Of a DNA stretch of 39,287 bases, positions 25,145-33,602 are shown in pieces. Position 1 is the first letter of the stretch; every line of letters starts with the position of its first letter. Under the pieces are notes generated by a model, which saw only the letters and a program-made list of their open reading frames with translations, made no database searches and was not told the origin of the DNA. Origin of the DNA: Planctomycetota bacterium (GTDB taxonomy: Bacteria > Planctomycetota > UBA1135 > UBA2386). A program made the translations under genes and the position numbers. The DNA lies in assembly GCA_029936315.1 (NCBI GenBank), contig JAPYTD010000040.1, positions 1 through 39,287 of the forward strand, given 5' to 3'.

Positions 25145-25527
25145 GCCTTGGTTTCCCCGCTTGAGTAGGGCCGGATTCACACGTTCTCGTGAAAAGAGAT
25201 CTCTTGCGGATAGGCGATGCAAGCCGAAATCACGAGGCATGACGGGGGCAACAGTAATCGATCTCGCGGAGGTCGAACGTTGAGGAGGCGGTCGCGAGCG
25301 CCACTGGCGTACGGTAGGCGCTCGGGTGCACAACCGTTGCAATCTGCCTCTGGCGGTGCCAACGAGGGGTGCATGCGGCGGCCCGCGTAACTCGTGCTGG
25401 CGGAGCGCGATCCAGTTTTCGCATACAACGGTGATTGCGCTTCTGGCCACGATCGCAGCCCGACAAGCACGGCGCGTGCACTCGATCGAGGTGCTCACGT
25501 GTGCACGCCGAATACTACGGGGTCTCA
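25145..25527. other. 383-base gap with no supported gene
   Basis: Only the palindromes listed separately were noticed. The long minus-strand frame that continues upstream of the FAD oxidoreductase start is rich in Arg, Ser and Pro and has no domain-like pattern, so I treat it as non-coding. Confidence 0.6.
25180..25205. promoter_or_regulatory. Two adjacent dyads upstream of the FAD oxidoreductase
   Basis: CACG-TTCT-CGTG (25180-25191) is followed after two bases by the perfect 12-bp palindrome AAGAGATCTCTT (25194-25205). Together they lie 36-61 bases upstream of the oxidoreductase start codon, a position suited to an operator. About ten 12-bp palindromes are expected by chance in a window of this size, so only the position and pairing support a function. 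Confidence 0.3.
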
Positions 25528-26685
25528 CTATGGGTTGCTCGAGCACACGATGTGCACGAGGTCACCTGGACGCGCATGGCCCGTCGGGGCGAGTTCGACC
25601 GCGACCGCCCATTCGGGCGTCTTCGGGTCCCGCCACAACCTTCGCGGCGTGCGCACGGTCGTCGGCGAAATGCTGCGGATGATGGTCTCGCCGAGCGGTA
25701 CGCGTGCGGCGGTTTGCACTTCGAGGCTCGCGGCTTCCTGCAACCATTGCGACTGCGGCGCTGTGACGTAGGCGAAGATGCTGTTGGCCTTGGTTGCTAC
25801 GATGGTCGCGACCACTTGGCCGGACGACGTCCATTCGCCCTCGGTGACGGCAATCTCGGTGACCTGGCCAGGGATCGGCGCGCGCAACAGCAGTTGGTTG
25901 CGCAGGTATTCGATCTGCTCAAGTTCTATCGCCTGCTTTTGCAGCTTCAATCGCAGCGGGGTCAGCGAAGTTTCGACGCCAGTCGGCGTGCTCGTAGTTG
26001 GTTGAAACTCTGCCAACTGCTTCTCGAACATCGTGGTGCGCGCGTTCTGCTGCGTGTGCAGGTTTTGCAGTTCGGTCAGTCGTCTGTTCAGCGCGTCCTT
26101 CACTGTGCGCAGCCGCACCAGCTCGGATGGCGCTGCCAAGCCCTGCACCGCGAGCGACGCGACGCGATCCGCCTCGATGCTGGCGCCTTGTGCACGGATG
26201 CGGACCTCTTCGATCTCGGCGCGCGTTGCCAGCGCGGTCAGGCGAGCCGACTCGACAGTGGCGGTGCGGCGGCGGCGTTCGATCGTTGCGTCCAGTTCCA
26301 GTGCGTTCTCGCGGCGCCCGGCTTGCGCCGCGATGTCGGCTTGTTCCTTTTGGATCTCAGCTCGCAGGATGGCTAGTTCTTGGTTGGTCTTGGTCAGCCG
26401 CAGACGCAGCGCGGTGTCGTCAAGGCGGGCGATCACCTGGCCTTGCTGCACGGTTTCGTGCAGGGCCGTGGTGACTGTGGTGATGCGTCCCGAACGCGGC
26501 GTGATGATCGAGGCGCGTTGGCTGCTGACGATGCCGATAACAGTGGCACGGTTGTCGTCAAGCAAACCGAGCCATACGACCAGTGAGGCGCATAGAAGCC
26601 ATACCGTCAGTGGCAGCAGATGGCGGGCACTCCGGGCGAGGCGGCGCGGCAGTGGTTGGGTGTAGCTGGGGGTCCAATCGGTCAC
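25528..26685 (-). CDS. HlyD-family membrane-fusion adaptor, 385 aa
   Basis: One N-terminal membrane helix (about residues 24-43) is followed by the HlyD adaptor layout: an N-terminal half-barrel (SIITPRSGRITTVTTALHET) with VQQGQVIARLDD as the lipoyl-like hairpin, a long coiled-coil hairpin (about 95-265), the second lipoyl half (LRAPIPGQVTEIAVTEGEW) and a beta-barrel. Such adaptors bridge an inner-membrane transporter to the outer membrane. No ABC, RND or TolC partner is encoded nearby. The start is GTG at 26685, directly after the TGA of the DUF4956 gene, with GAGGAAG eight bases upstream, so translation is probably coupled. It is the last gene of the CotH-VTC-DUF4956-HlyD operon. Confidence 0.9.
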   Translation of the reverse strand: MTDWTPSYTQPLPRRLARSARHLLPLTVWLLCASLVVWLGLLDDNRATVIGIVSSQRASIITPRSGRITTVTTALHETVQQGQVIARLDDTALRLRLTKTNQELAILRAEIQKEQADIAAQAGRRENALELDATIERRRRTATVESARLTALATRAEIEEVRIRAQGASIEADRVASLAVQGLAAPSELVRLRTVKDALNRRLTELQNLHTQQNARTTMFEKQLAEFQPTTSTPTGVETSLTPLRLKLQKQAIELEQIEYLRNQLLLRAPIPGQVTEIAVTEGEWTSSGQVVATIVATKANSIFAYVTAPQSQWLQEAASLEVQTAARVPLGETIIRSISPTTVRTPRRLWRDPKTPEWAVAVELAPTGHARPGDLVHIVCSSNP

Positions 26686-27378
26686 TCAGACTTCCTCGTG
26701 GGCGTTGGTCATCAGCAAGTTGACGTTGCCAACTCCGGGGACTTGGTGGAGGTCGGTGATCAGCGCGCGATGGCTCTCTGGCTCACGCAGCATCACCTGG
26801 TAGGACACGTCGAGTGTCGTTGGCTTGCGGCCGTCGCGCATGCTGATGAGGGTGAACGCCTTGCAGTAGTGGCGTAGCACCTGGATCAGGCGGCCTTCGC
26901 CATCGGTGTTGTCGCCTTCCTGGGTGAACCGCACTACGGCATCACTGTCGATGCGTTCGCCAAAACGCACGCTGAACATGTAGGTTGCCACGAGCAGCGA
27001 AACGCTGGTTCCGACGATGGCCAGCATCGTGTTTTGGACTCCAGTGGTGATGCCGATGGCAACCGACAAGAACAAGAACACCGTGTCGCGGCTGTCTTTG
27101 ATCGGCGTGCGGAAACGAATCAGGGCCAACGCGCCAAACAACCCAAACGCACGCGCCATGCTATCGCCGATCGCGAGCATGACCAGCGTCACGATCATCG
27201 CCAGCAACACCAACGCATGCACGAACGAGCGCGAGTAACTGGCGCCGTGGTGGGTCCAGATGTAGACCCACGCGAGCGGCTTGCTGAGCACGAATGCGAG
27301 CAACATGTAGAACAACGCCGTGCGCAACGAGGGCATCGCGGCGTCAAAGTTGGTCAGTTGTTGGAGGAGCTCATTCAT
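26686..27378 (-). CDS. DUF4956 membrane protein, 230 aa
   Basis: Four or five membrane helices fill the first 140 residues (for example ALFYMLLAFVLSKPLAWVY, ALVLLAMIVTLVMLAIG and TMLAIVGTSVSLLVATYMF). Between them is the conserved loop ARAFGLFGALALIRFRTPIK then DSRDTVFLFLSVAIGI. The rest is a soluble ferredoxin-like domain ending HQVPGVGNVNLL. The layout matches DUF4956, also related in shape to MgtC/SapB-type proteins. From memory, DUF4956 genes often sit beside VTC-domain genes in bacteria; the function is not established. Here it lies 25 bp after a VTC gene and its stop abuts the GTG start of the HlyD adaptor. Confidence 0.9.
   Translation of the reverse strand: MNELLQQLTNFDAAMPSLRTALFYMLLAFVLSKPLAWVYIWTHHGASYSRSFVHALVLLAMIVTLVMLAIGDSMARAFGLFGALALIRFRTPIKDSRDTVFLFLSVAIGITTGVQNTMLAIVGTSVSLLVATYMFSVRFGERIDSDAVVRFTQEGDNTDGEGRLIQVLRHYCKAFTLISMRDGRKPTTLDVSYQVMLREPESHRALITDLHQVPGVGNVNLLMTNAHEEV
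26691..26697 (-). promoter_or_regulatory. Ribosome-binding site for the HlyD gene inside DUF4956
   Basis: The minus strand reads GAGGAAG, then TC, TGA, GTG. The purine-rich site lies within the last codons of the DUF4956 gene and positions ribosomes on the GTG that follows its stop, giving translational coupling. Confidence 0.6.
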
Positions 27379-27403
27379 GCGCTAGGAGTAAGAACCGCAC
27401 AGT

Positions 27404-28168
27404 CTACGCGCTGGCTTCGCCAGCTTGGCCGTTGTCCGCAGTGCGTTGGGCATCAATCGACGAGCAGTACTTTGAGAACGAACGACGTTGCAGCTCGAGT
27501 TTGCGGATGGTGGCCGCCATCCATGGTGGTGTCCGGTCGGTGAACTTCAGTTCGAGAATGACGCCACCGGTCGGTACGGCAATGTAGCACGGGTCGTGGT
27601 GTCGGACCCGCGCGGACTCGGTTGGCAACGTGCTCAATTGGCGATCGAGCGTGACGCGGGTGTCGAGATCATCGCGGCCGACGTACGCCTCACGGCGGTA
27701 GCGCACCGTGCATCGTGGCCCGGCGGCGCGCATCGCGGTCAGTCGCAGGAACTCGTGCAGCCCGGGACGATATCTGTCCGGTAAGGCCGAAAGGACCTCG
27801 TCGCGGGTGATGTTCGCACCGTTCAGCAGGCCTTCGAGTAGTTCATACGGCACGGGGCAGCGCAGCTTGCGCACGATGCTATTGTAGCGTCGCTTGACCT
27901 CCAAGAAGACCGTGCGTCGCTCGTGCATGGCGTCGCTGCCGTAGCTGCGCACCCGCAATTTGTAGCGCTCGGAACTACCTTCGATCGTCTCACGGTAGAG
28001 CGAGTCAAAGGGATCGTCGAGGTAGAGGCTGGCGACCTCGTAGCTGTGGTGCGGCTGGGACGCTGCGTACGGATCCAGCTCGACGTGCGGTCGCACGCTG
28101 CGCAGCACTTTTGCCGCGACCGTCTCGGTCACGACGAACTTGCATTCGTGGCGGTTCTGGTAGATCAC
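27404..28168 (-). CDS. VTC-domain (polyphosphate polymerase-like) protein, 254 aa
   Basis: This is a CYTH-superfamily tunnel-fold protein of the VTC type. Basic and acidic tunnel motifs are present: RHECKFVV near the start, SERYKLRVRSYG, VFLEVKRR, then GVILELKFTD and RRSFSKYCSSI near the end. In yeast Vtc4 this domain makes polyphosphate from ATP; bacterial relatives are largely uncharacterised. GTG at 28168 is chosen over the frame's earlier start (28225) because AAAGG lies nine bases upstream of it, and the longer form would overlap the CotH-like gene with an unconserved-looking Arg-rich extension. No membrane segment, so cytoplasmic, probably docked on the DUF4956 membrane protein. Second gene of the operon, 14 bp after the CotH-like gene. 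Confidence 0.9.
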   Translation of the reverse strand: MIYQNRHECKFVVTETVAAKVLRSVRPHVELDPYAASQPHHSYEVASLYLDDPFDSLYRETIEGSSERYKLRVRSYGSDAMHERRTVFLEVKRRYNSIVRKLRCPVPYELLEGLLNGANITRDEVLSALPDRYRPGLHEFLRLTAMRAAGPRCTVRYRREAYVGRDDLDTRVTLDRQLSTLPTESARVRHHDPCYIAVPTGGVILELKFTDRTPPWMAATIRKLELQRRSFSKYCSSIDAQRTADNGQAGEASA

Positions 28169-28177
28169 GTGCGGCCG

Positions 28178-28182
28178 CCTTT
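28178..28182 (-). promoter_or_regulatory. Ribosome-binding site for the VTC gene
   Basis: AAAGG on the minus strand, nine bases before GTG at 28168, lies exactly in the short gap after the stop codon of the CotH-like gene. It supports the shorter VTC protein. Confidence 0.5.
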
Positions 28183-30591
28183 CTATGGGCAGATCACGAC
28201 CTCGATGGCGCGGCTGCTGTCCCAACCGGCCAGCGACAGGCTAAACAACTGCGCGTTGACTTGCTGGCCGGCGACGCCTCCAGGAATGGCGAAGCTCCAA
28301 CTCGCGGAGCCAGCGCCGTCGAAGAACACGGTTGGCAGCAACACTAGGGTCGTCGACGACACTAGTAGCACTTCGTCAATACCGACGATGCCGAGGTCAA
28401 AGTAGCCGCCGCCCAACGCCATGGCGGGGATTCCGACGCCGTTGCTCGGACCACTGCTGGCCACGTAGGTAACGGTCGTGTTGACCTGGCCGGTGCCCGA
28501 CAAGTTGAGGTCGAAGCCGTGCGCACCTTGCTCAAGTGCGCCGTAGGTGCGGCTGCCGCAGACGGAGATCTCGTTGCGCAACAAGTAGGTAGGCGTCGTA
28601 AACGTAACCCACGTCGGACCACCATCGAGCAGGCGGCCGGTAGAGACATCCGGCACTTGCTGGCCGAACTCGAATACGTCGTGAATGGCTGCGCCGCTGG
28701 CCGCGTAGAGCACGACGGTCTCACCACCTGACGCTAGCTTGAAGTTGGCGTGCAGGGGGCCTTGCGTGCCGTCCTCATCACACCAAACGCGCAACACGCC
28801 GTTCGGGGCGATCAGGTTGTTGACTGGGATCTGCCACTTGAGTTCGGTGAGTGTGTCGCTGAGCCACATGCCACCGACGTCGATCGTCTGCGTGCCGGAG
28901 TTGTAGAGCTCGAGCCAGTCTTCGTGCTGACCGTTTTCATCGACAGGGCCGGTCTGGTTCTGCGCAACGAACTCATTGATGGAGATGTCGCTTGGCACAA
29001 TCGGCCAGTTGACTTGGATGTGGTGGCACTCGCGTTCGAGTTCGGCAGTGTAAGGCTCGAAGCGGGCGGCGCCGGTGCTGGTCAACGCTTCGACGTAGTA
29101 GTCGATCAACGTGCCCGGAGCTTGCGGCGGCAGCGCAACGCCCCACGTGTCATCGTTGGCCGCGCCATCGCCGTGCAAGCCATCATCAAACATTGGCTGA
29201 CTCTGGAACTTGCCGAGCGGGCGCGACCAGAAGTTGATCGACGTCGCCAGGCTGTCGGAGTCGACTGTGATGTAGGTCGTGTCGGTCGACGTCGGTTGCG
29301 TCGGCGTGTGGCTGAGGTTGCTGAGGCTGGCGCGTGCCGCGCTCAGGTAGCTGTGGCCGGTCAGGTAGTTTGTGCGTGCGGCAATCCACGGGACCAAACC
29401 CGGCACCGTCGTATTGCCCGGCTGGGGGTTCGGGCTCGGGACCGACACCGAGTTCTGCAGGTTGTTCTGGAACGCGGCCGTCGAGTAGATCTTCTTGGTG
29501 TCGGCAACGACGTCGGCAGCGATCATCGCGTGCCACTGCAATGCCAATGGCGTCAGGTGCGAAGTGTTGAACGTCTGCTCAATGATCGCCAGGTAGTGGG
29601 CTTTGTAGCGCTCGTTCCAATCCGAAAACTGCAGCGTCTCCGTGAATGCTGGGCGGTTGTTGCTGGTCGTGTAGGCGGTCGGAGACAGCGACGACGACTC
29701 TTGCATGCCTTCGTTGCAATCGAACGGCAAGGTCGTGCCATCGCCGTGCACTTCATCCATGTAGAGGAAGTGGTCTTTGCCACTCGCCAGGTAGCTGTCG
29801 ATCTGCGTCACGACATTCATGACGGCGCCGTAACGCAGGAAGGAGTCGACGTTGAACACATCGGGTAGCACCGACTGCAGCGTGCCGCTCGGCGTGTTGT
29901 TGAGCACGTCGCACATGTTCATCAGGTCGAGGGCGTCGCCCTGCTTGACCCGATAAGCCGAGAAGTAAGAAGTGACATTGGTGCCGAGCCACTTGTAGCA
30001 GCAGCGCCCTTGCTGGAAGCCGCCGGATGTCGGGAAGCAGCGGTAGCGGTTGCCGTCATTGCTGCGGAACCACTCCTTGAACATGTCTTTGTTCGGCTGC
30101 TGCACGTTGACGTAGATGCCCCAGTACGTGCCATTCAGATGCAAGCGCACCCAGTTGCACTTCGGTGCGACGCCGTGTTGGCGCATGACGTAGTAGGTCA
30201 TCGCTTCGCGCAAGAACAACGGGTCGTGGAAACCGTTGTTGAAGTTGAGGTTGTCGTAGCCCTGGATGTCCTGACCGGCCACCGACCAATCCATGGAGAC
30301 GTTGAAGCTGGTCTTCTCCCAACCCTGCTGCGGTGCGTTCGGTAGCCAGTTGTAGGACGTGTTGCCGCGGAAACGCACGCCGACGCTGGGGTAGACGACG
30401 CCGTCAACGGTCATGGTCGCGGCGATGTTGATCTCCGGCTGGTAGTTCGCTTCCAGTTGCTGCCAGTAGTTCGGCTGCGCGAACTGCAGGTACACGTCAC
30501 GGACGGTGTCCATGTCGTAGAAATCAGGGACTTGGGCCGGGAGGAGATGCGCAAGCGTCAGTGCGGCGCAGGTGGGAAGGAGTCGGCGCAT
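28183..30591 (-). CDS. Exported CotH-like (atypical kinase fold) protein with lamin-tail domain, 802 aa
   Basis: A signal peptide (about residues 1-19) precedes a CotH-like domain (about 22-400). CotH of Bacillus spore coats is a secreted atypical protein kinase. Visible here: GTYWGIYVNVQQPNKDMFKEWF in the region of the family's nucleotide-binding segment, and FDCNEG with Asp291, Asn293 and Glu294 in the DxN/D metal-binding position. The common Glu in the first motif is Gln (VQQ), which may weaken activity. Residues about 534-645 are a lamin-tail domain (INEFVAQNQT, EDWLELYNSG, LRVWCDEDG). Residues about 682-802 are the shared C-terminal module. It heads the CotH-VTC-DUF4956-HlyD operon and is divergent from a second CotH gene. 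Confidence 0.88.
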   Translation of the reverse strand: MRRLLPTCAALTLAHLLPAQVPDFYDMDTVRDVYLQFAQPNYWQQLEANYQPEINIAATMTVDGVVYPSVGVRFRGNTSYNWLPNAPQQGWEKTSFNVSMDWSVAGQDIQGYDNLNFNNGFHDPLFLREAMTYYVMRQHGVAPKCNWVRLHLNGTYWGIYVNVQQPNKDMFKEWFRSNDGNRYRCFPTSGGFQQGRCCYKWLGTNVTSYFSAYRVKQGDALDLMNMCDVLNNTPSGTLQSVLPDVFNVDSFLRYGAVMNVVTQIDSYLASGKDHFLYMDEVHGDGTTLPFDCNEGMQESSSLSPTAYTTSNNRPAFTETLQFSDWNERYKAHYLAIIEQTFNTSHLTPLALQWHAMIAADVVADTKKIYSTAAFQNNLQNSVSVPSPNPQPGNTTVPGLVPWIAARTNYLTGHSYLSAARASLSNLSHTPTQPTSTDTTYITVDSDSLATSINFWSRPLGKFQSQPMFDDGLHGDGAANDDTWGVALPPQAPGTLIDYYVEALTSTGAARFEPYTAELERECHHIQVNWPIVPSDISINEFVAQNQTGPVDENGQHEDWLELYNSGTQTIDVGGMWLSDTLTELKWQIPVNNLIAPNGVLRVWCDEDGTQGPLHANFKLASGGETVVLYAASGAAIHDVFEFGQQVPDVSTGRLLDGGPTWVTFTTPTYLLRNEISVCGSRTYGALEQGAHGFDLNLSGTGQVNTTVTYVASSGPSNGVGIPAMALGGGYFDLGIVGIDEVLLVSSTTLVLLPTVFFDGAGSASWSFAIPGGVAGQQVNAQLFSLSLAGWDSSRAIEVVICP

Positions 30592-31011
30592 AGCGGAGAG
30601 TGGGTAGCGAGGGGCGTCGCTAGGTGACGGGGAGCAGCGGGAATGTCAGAATACGGGGTTCTCGCGAGTTGCACACGGAGTTTCGCGTGAGGTCCTTCTG
30701 GGGCGCAGGGCGGCGGCGGTTGCGGCACTGGCATTGAGGCAGATCGCCGGTGCGAGCGGGCGTTACCGGCGGCCGTCGCGATTGGTGCCCATCTTACGAT
30801 GCGTAGAATTCTACTCTCGCTCGTGTGCTCCGCTGTGTCGCTCCTCCGAGTTCCGAGGCCCATCTCCGATGCGATTACGCAGGATTTGCGCCCATTGGCG
30901 TGGCGGCACCATCTACCACGGTGGATCGCCGCCAGCAGCCACCTTTGGCCGGCGCCTCGGTGACAGGCGAGACGCTATGATGCGGTTGCCCCCGCTCCCT
31001 CGAATGCAGTC
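30592..31011. promoter_or_regulatory. Divergent promoter region between the two CotH genes
   Basis: This 420-base gap has no supported gene. The perfect palindrome GTAGAATTCTAC (30803-30814) lies almost at its centre, 211 bases from one start codon and 197 from the other, a layout suited to one regulator controlling both genes. TATGAT (30976-30981) is a good -10 match 30 bases before the rightward gene; no convincing -35 box is at the right distance. These signals are inferred by eye. Confidence 0.35.
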
Positions 31012-33375
31012 ATGCTCAAGTCGGTCTTTACCCTAATCCTCTTGTTGGCCATCGCTCGCCCGTCGAGTGGCCAAGACCTCTGGGACATGACCCAGGTCCG
31101 CGACTTCTACTTCACGTTCACCCAACCTAACTGGTGGACGTTGCTACAGAACTCGCAATCGGCGGGTCTCGATATCCCGGCGGACCTCGTCGTCGACGGC
31201 ATTACCTATCCGCAGGTGGGCATCCGCATGCGCGCGTCGAGCAGTTCGTTGGTGCCCGGCCTCAAGAAGCCGTTCAACGTCACGATGGATTCCTTCGTGC
31301 CGGGCCAGGATCTGTATGGCTCGTCGACGGTAAACCTCAACAACGGAGCCGTCGACCCGACCCTGACACGGGAAACGATCAGCTACCGGGTGATGCGCGA
31401 TTTCATCCCGGCGCCACGCACTGCGTACTTCCGGCTGCACATGAATGGCACCTACTGGGGGATCTACATCCTGGTAGAGCAACCCAACAAGGATTTCATC
31501 GGGCAGTGGTTTAGCAGCAAAGAAGGCATGCGCTACAAAGGCGACCGCCCCGGTGCCGCCGCCGTTGGCACGTCGCGACTCAACTGGTTGGGCTCGGCGC
31601 AAAGCAGCTACTTCAATAGCTACGAGGCCAAGACCCCGAGCCACCCGAACGTGTGGGCCGACCTGGTCAACATGATCGACAAGCTCAACAACACGCCGTC
31701 GGCGCAGTTGAAGGCACAGGTCGAGCAGGTGATCAACGTTGATCGTGCGCTTTGGTACTTCGCTTGCATGAACATGCTGATCAACAGCGATGACTACATG
31801 GGGGCGGGTCACAACTACTACATGTACTTCGATCCAACCGATGGCCGCATGAACTTGCTGCCGTGGGATCTGAACGAATCGTTCGGGGTGCACGGCCCGT
31901 CGAGCAACCCGTGGAACTACTCGTACCTGTACCACTCGACCTCGTCGTCGTATCCGTTGGTGCAGAAGCTGCTGTCGGTGCCCGAATGGCGCCAGCTTTA
32001 CTTCGCGCACTACCGCACGGCCATGAACCGCTGGATGGATTGGACCAACGTGCTCGGTCCGCTCAACGCGCAGTACCAGAGCCTGATCCTGCCGTCGTGG
32101 CAAACCGATCCGAACAAGCCCTACCCGAACCACTTCAACCCGTCGTTCCCGGGTGGTGTCTTCATGACGTTCCACACCGTGCGCGGCCTGCAAGAGGTCT
32201 CGATCGCACGACGCAACTACCTGTTCGGGCAGAACGATCTCACCAAAGCCGAACCGCAAATCACGAACGTTACGCAGTTGACGCCGCTTGCGATTCCGAG
32301 CCAACTCGTTTGGGTCACGGCAGACGTAGCTGGTAGCCCGGCGATCGCGACCGTGGAACTGCGTTCGTCGGTCGCTGGTGTGTTTGACGAGACGCAGATG
32401 TTTGACGACGGCCAGCACATGGATGGTGCGGCCGGCGACGGCACCTACGGCGCCTCGTTCACGGCACCGGGTGCGCTGCAGTTGATGCGTTACTACGTGC
32501 ACGCAACCAACACCAGCGGCACCGTGCAGGTGTTCCCGCTCGAAGCCGAGCACCTGTTCTTGTCGGTGCGCAGCGAAGTTGGCGCCCCAGTCGGACCGTT
32601 GCGAATCAGCGAACTGCTCGCCGACAACGACACCGTCGATGTCGACGAAGCTGGCGAATACGAAGACTGGCTCGAGATCTATAACACGACGGCCGTTCCG
32701 TTCGACTTGACGGGCCACTTCCTGTCGGACGATCCCGCGATCGTCGACAAGTGGCAGTTTCCGAACGGCACGATGGTGCCTGCACTGGGCTTCATCCGGG
32801 TCTGGTGTGATGAAGACGCGCTCGACGGTCCGCTGCACGCAAACTTCAAGCTCAGCAAGAGCGGCGAGTGGGTCCTGCTGTCCGATGCTACGTCTACCTT
32901 GATGGACGGCTACCGCTTCGACCAGCAGAAGTCAGACCGCGCCTTTGGCCGCATGCCACAAGATGGCTCGCACCTGTTCTACCTCTACACGCCTACCGCC
33001 GAAGCGCCGCCGGTCCAAGCTGGCATGAGCCAACGCTACGACGCGCGCCGCACCGGGAGTCCCGCCGACTTCGACTTGACGTTGACGGGCACACCGCAAG
33101 TTGGCCAAACGATCACGTTCCAACTTGATGGCGCGCTGCCTAGCACGTTCGCCTGGATCGGGTTTGGTCCCGGTCCGTCGCAGTTTGACCTCGGACCGCT
33201 CGGCATCGTCGGCATCGATCTACTCGGTTCGGTGGCGTTTGGTGTGCCGATCGACGCCTTGGGCTGCGGGTCGATCAGTGTTTTCGCGCCACCGGGTTCC
33301 GCTGGAGCTCAGCTGTGGTGTCAGGCACTGAACACCGATCTCAGCAACGCATTGACGGTCATCATCGCTCCGTAG
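31012..33375 (+). CDS. Exported CotH-like (atypical kinase fold) protein with lamin-tail domain, 787 aa
   Basis: This is a paralogue of the divergent CotH-like protein. A signal peptide (LKSVFTLILLLAIA, cleavage near SSG) precedes the CotH-like domain (about 22-400), with GTYWGIYILVEQPNKDFI and LLPWDLNESFG, carrying Asp286, Asn288 and Glu289. Unlike its neighbour it keeps the family-typical Glu in the VEQ motif and the WDLN form of the metal site, so it looks the more likely active enzyme. A beta domain (about 415-520) and a lamin-tail domain (about 530-635; EDWLEIYNTT, FIRVWCDEDA) follow. Residues about 677-787 are the shared C-terminal module. Probable role: secreted kinase or a catalytically related protein acting at the cell surface. 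Protein partners unknown. Confidence 0.88.
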   Translation: MLKSVFTLILLLAIARPSSGQDLWDMTQVRDFYFTFTQPNWWTLLQNSQSAGLDIPADLVVDGITYPQVGIRMRASSSSLVPGLKKPFNVTMDSFVPGQDLYGSSTVNLNNGAVDPTLTRETISYRVMRDFIPAPRTAYFRLHMNGTYWGIYILVEQPNKDFIGQWFSSKEGMRYKGDRPGAAAVGTSRLNWLGSAQSSYFNSYEAKTPSHPNVWADLVNMIDKLNNTPSAQLKAQVEQVINVDRALWYFACMNMLINSDDYMGAGHNYYMYFDPTDGRMNLLPWDLNESFGVHGPSSNPWNYSYLYHSTSSSYPLVQKLLSVPEWRQLYFAHYRTAMNRWMDWTNVLGPLNAQYQSLILPSWQTDPNKPYPNHFNPSFPGGVFMTFHTVRGLQEVSIARRNYLFGQNDLTKAEPQITNVTQLTPLAIPSQLVWVTADVAGSPAIATVELRSSVAGVFDETQMFDDGQHMDGAAGDGTYGASFTAPGALQLMRYYVHATNTSGTVQVFPLEAEHLFLSVRSEVGAPVGPLRISELLADNDTVDVDEAGEYEDWLEIYNTTAVPFDLTGHFLSDDPAIVDKWQFPNGTMVPALGFIRVWCDEDALDGPLHANFKLSKSGEWVLLSDATSTLMDGYRFDQQKSDRAFGRMPQDGSHLFYLYTPTAEAPPVQAGMSQRYDARRTGSPADFDLTLTGTPQVGQTITFQLDGALPSTFAWIGFGPGPSQFDLGPLGIVGIDLLGSVAFGVPIDALGCGSISVFAPPGSAGAQLWCQALNTDLSNALTVIIAP

Positions 33376-33400
33376 CGTCGCCCCAATAGGGCCGCAAGCG

Positions 33401-33428
33401 AACCAGGCACGTTGCCGCACGGCTGGTT
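33401..33428 (+). terminator. Hairpin after the second CotH gene
   Basis: AACCAG (33401-33406) pairs with CTGGTT (33423-33428) around a 16-base loop, 26 bases after the stop codon. A second inverted repeat, GTTCTC/GAGAAC, lies at 33458-33479. No T-run follows either. Weak support. Confidence 0.25.
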
Positions 33429-33602
33429 ATTCGCCCACACTACGCCGGCTGCTTGCCGTTCTCTCGCGTTACGGAGAACCGCGCAGACAGCCTCGCGATT
33501 GCCGGATGTCCCATGTATGGGTGCCGATACCCTGACGGACTGGGCGTGCATACTACTGGGAACCAGCCGATGGTTCTGTCGGCAGCGTAATCGAGAACCA
33601 CC

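Noticed and set aside
25145..25546. N-terminal extension of the FAD oxidoreductase to a start at 25546
   Set aside because: The extension is Arg/Ser-rich, non-hydrophobic and would bury the clear signal peptide starting at 25144.
31144..32838. 564-aa minus-strand ORF antisense to the second CotH gene
   Set aside because: Rich in Arg, Val and His without any domain; the plus strand carries clear CotH and lamin-tail motifs.
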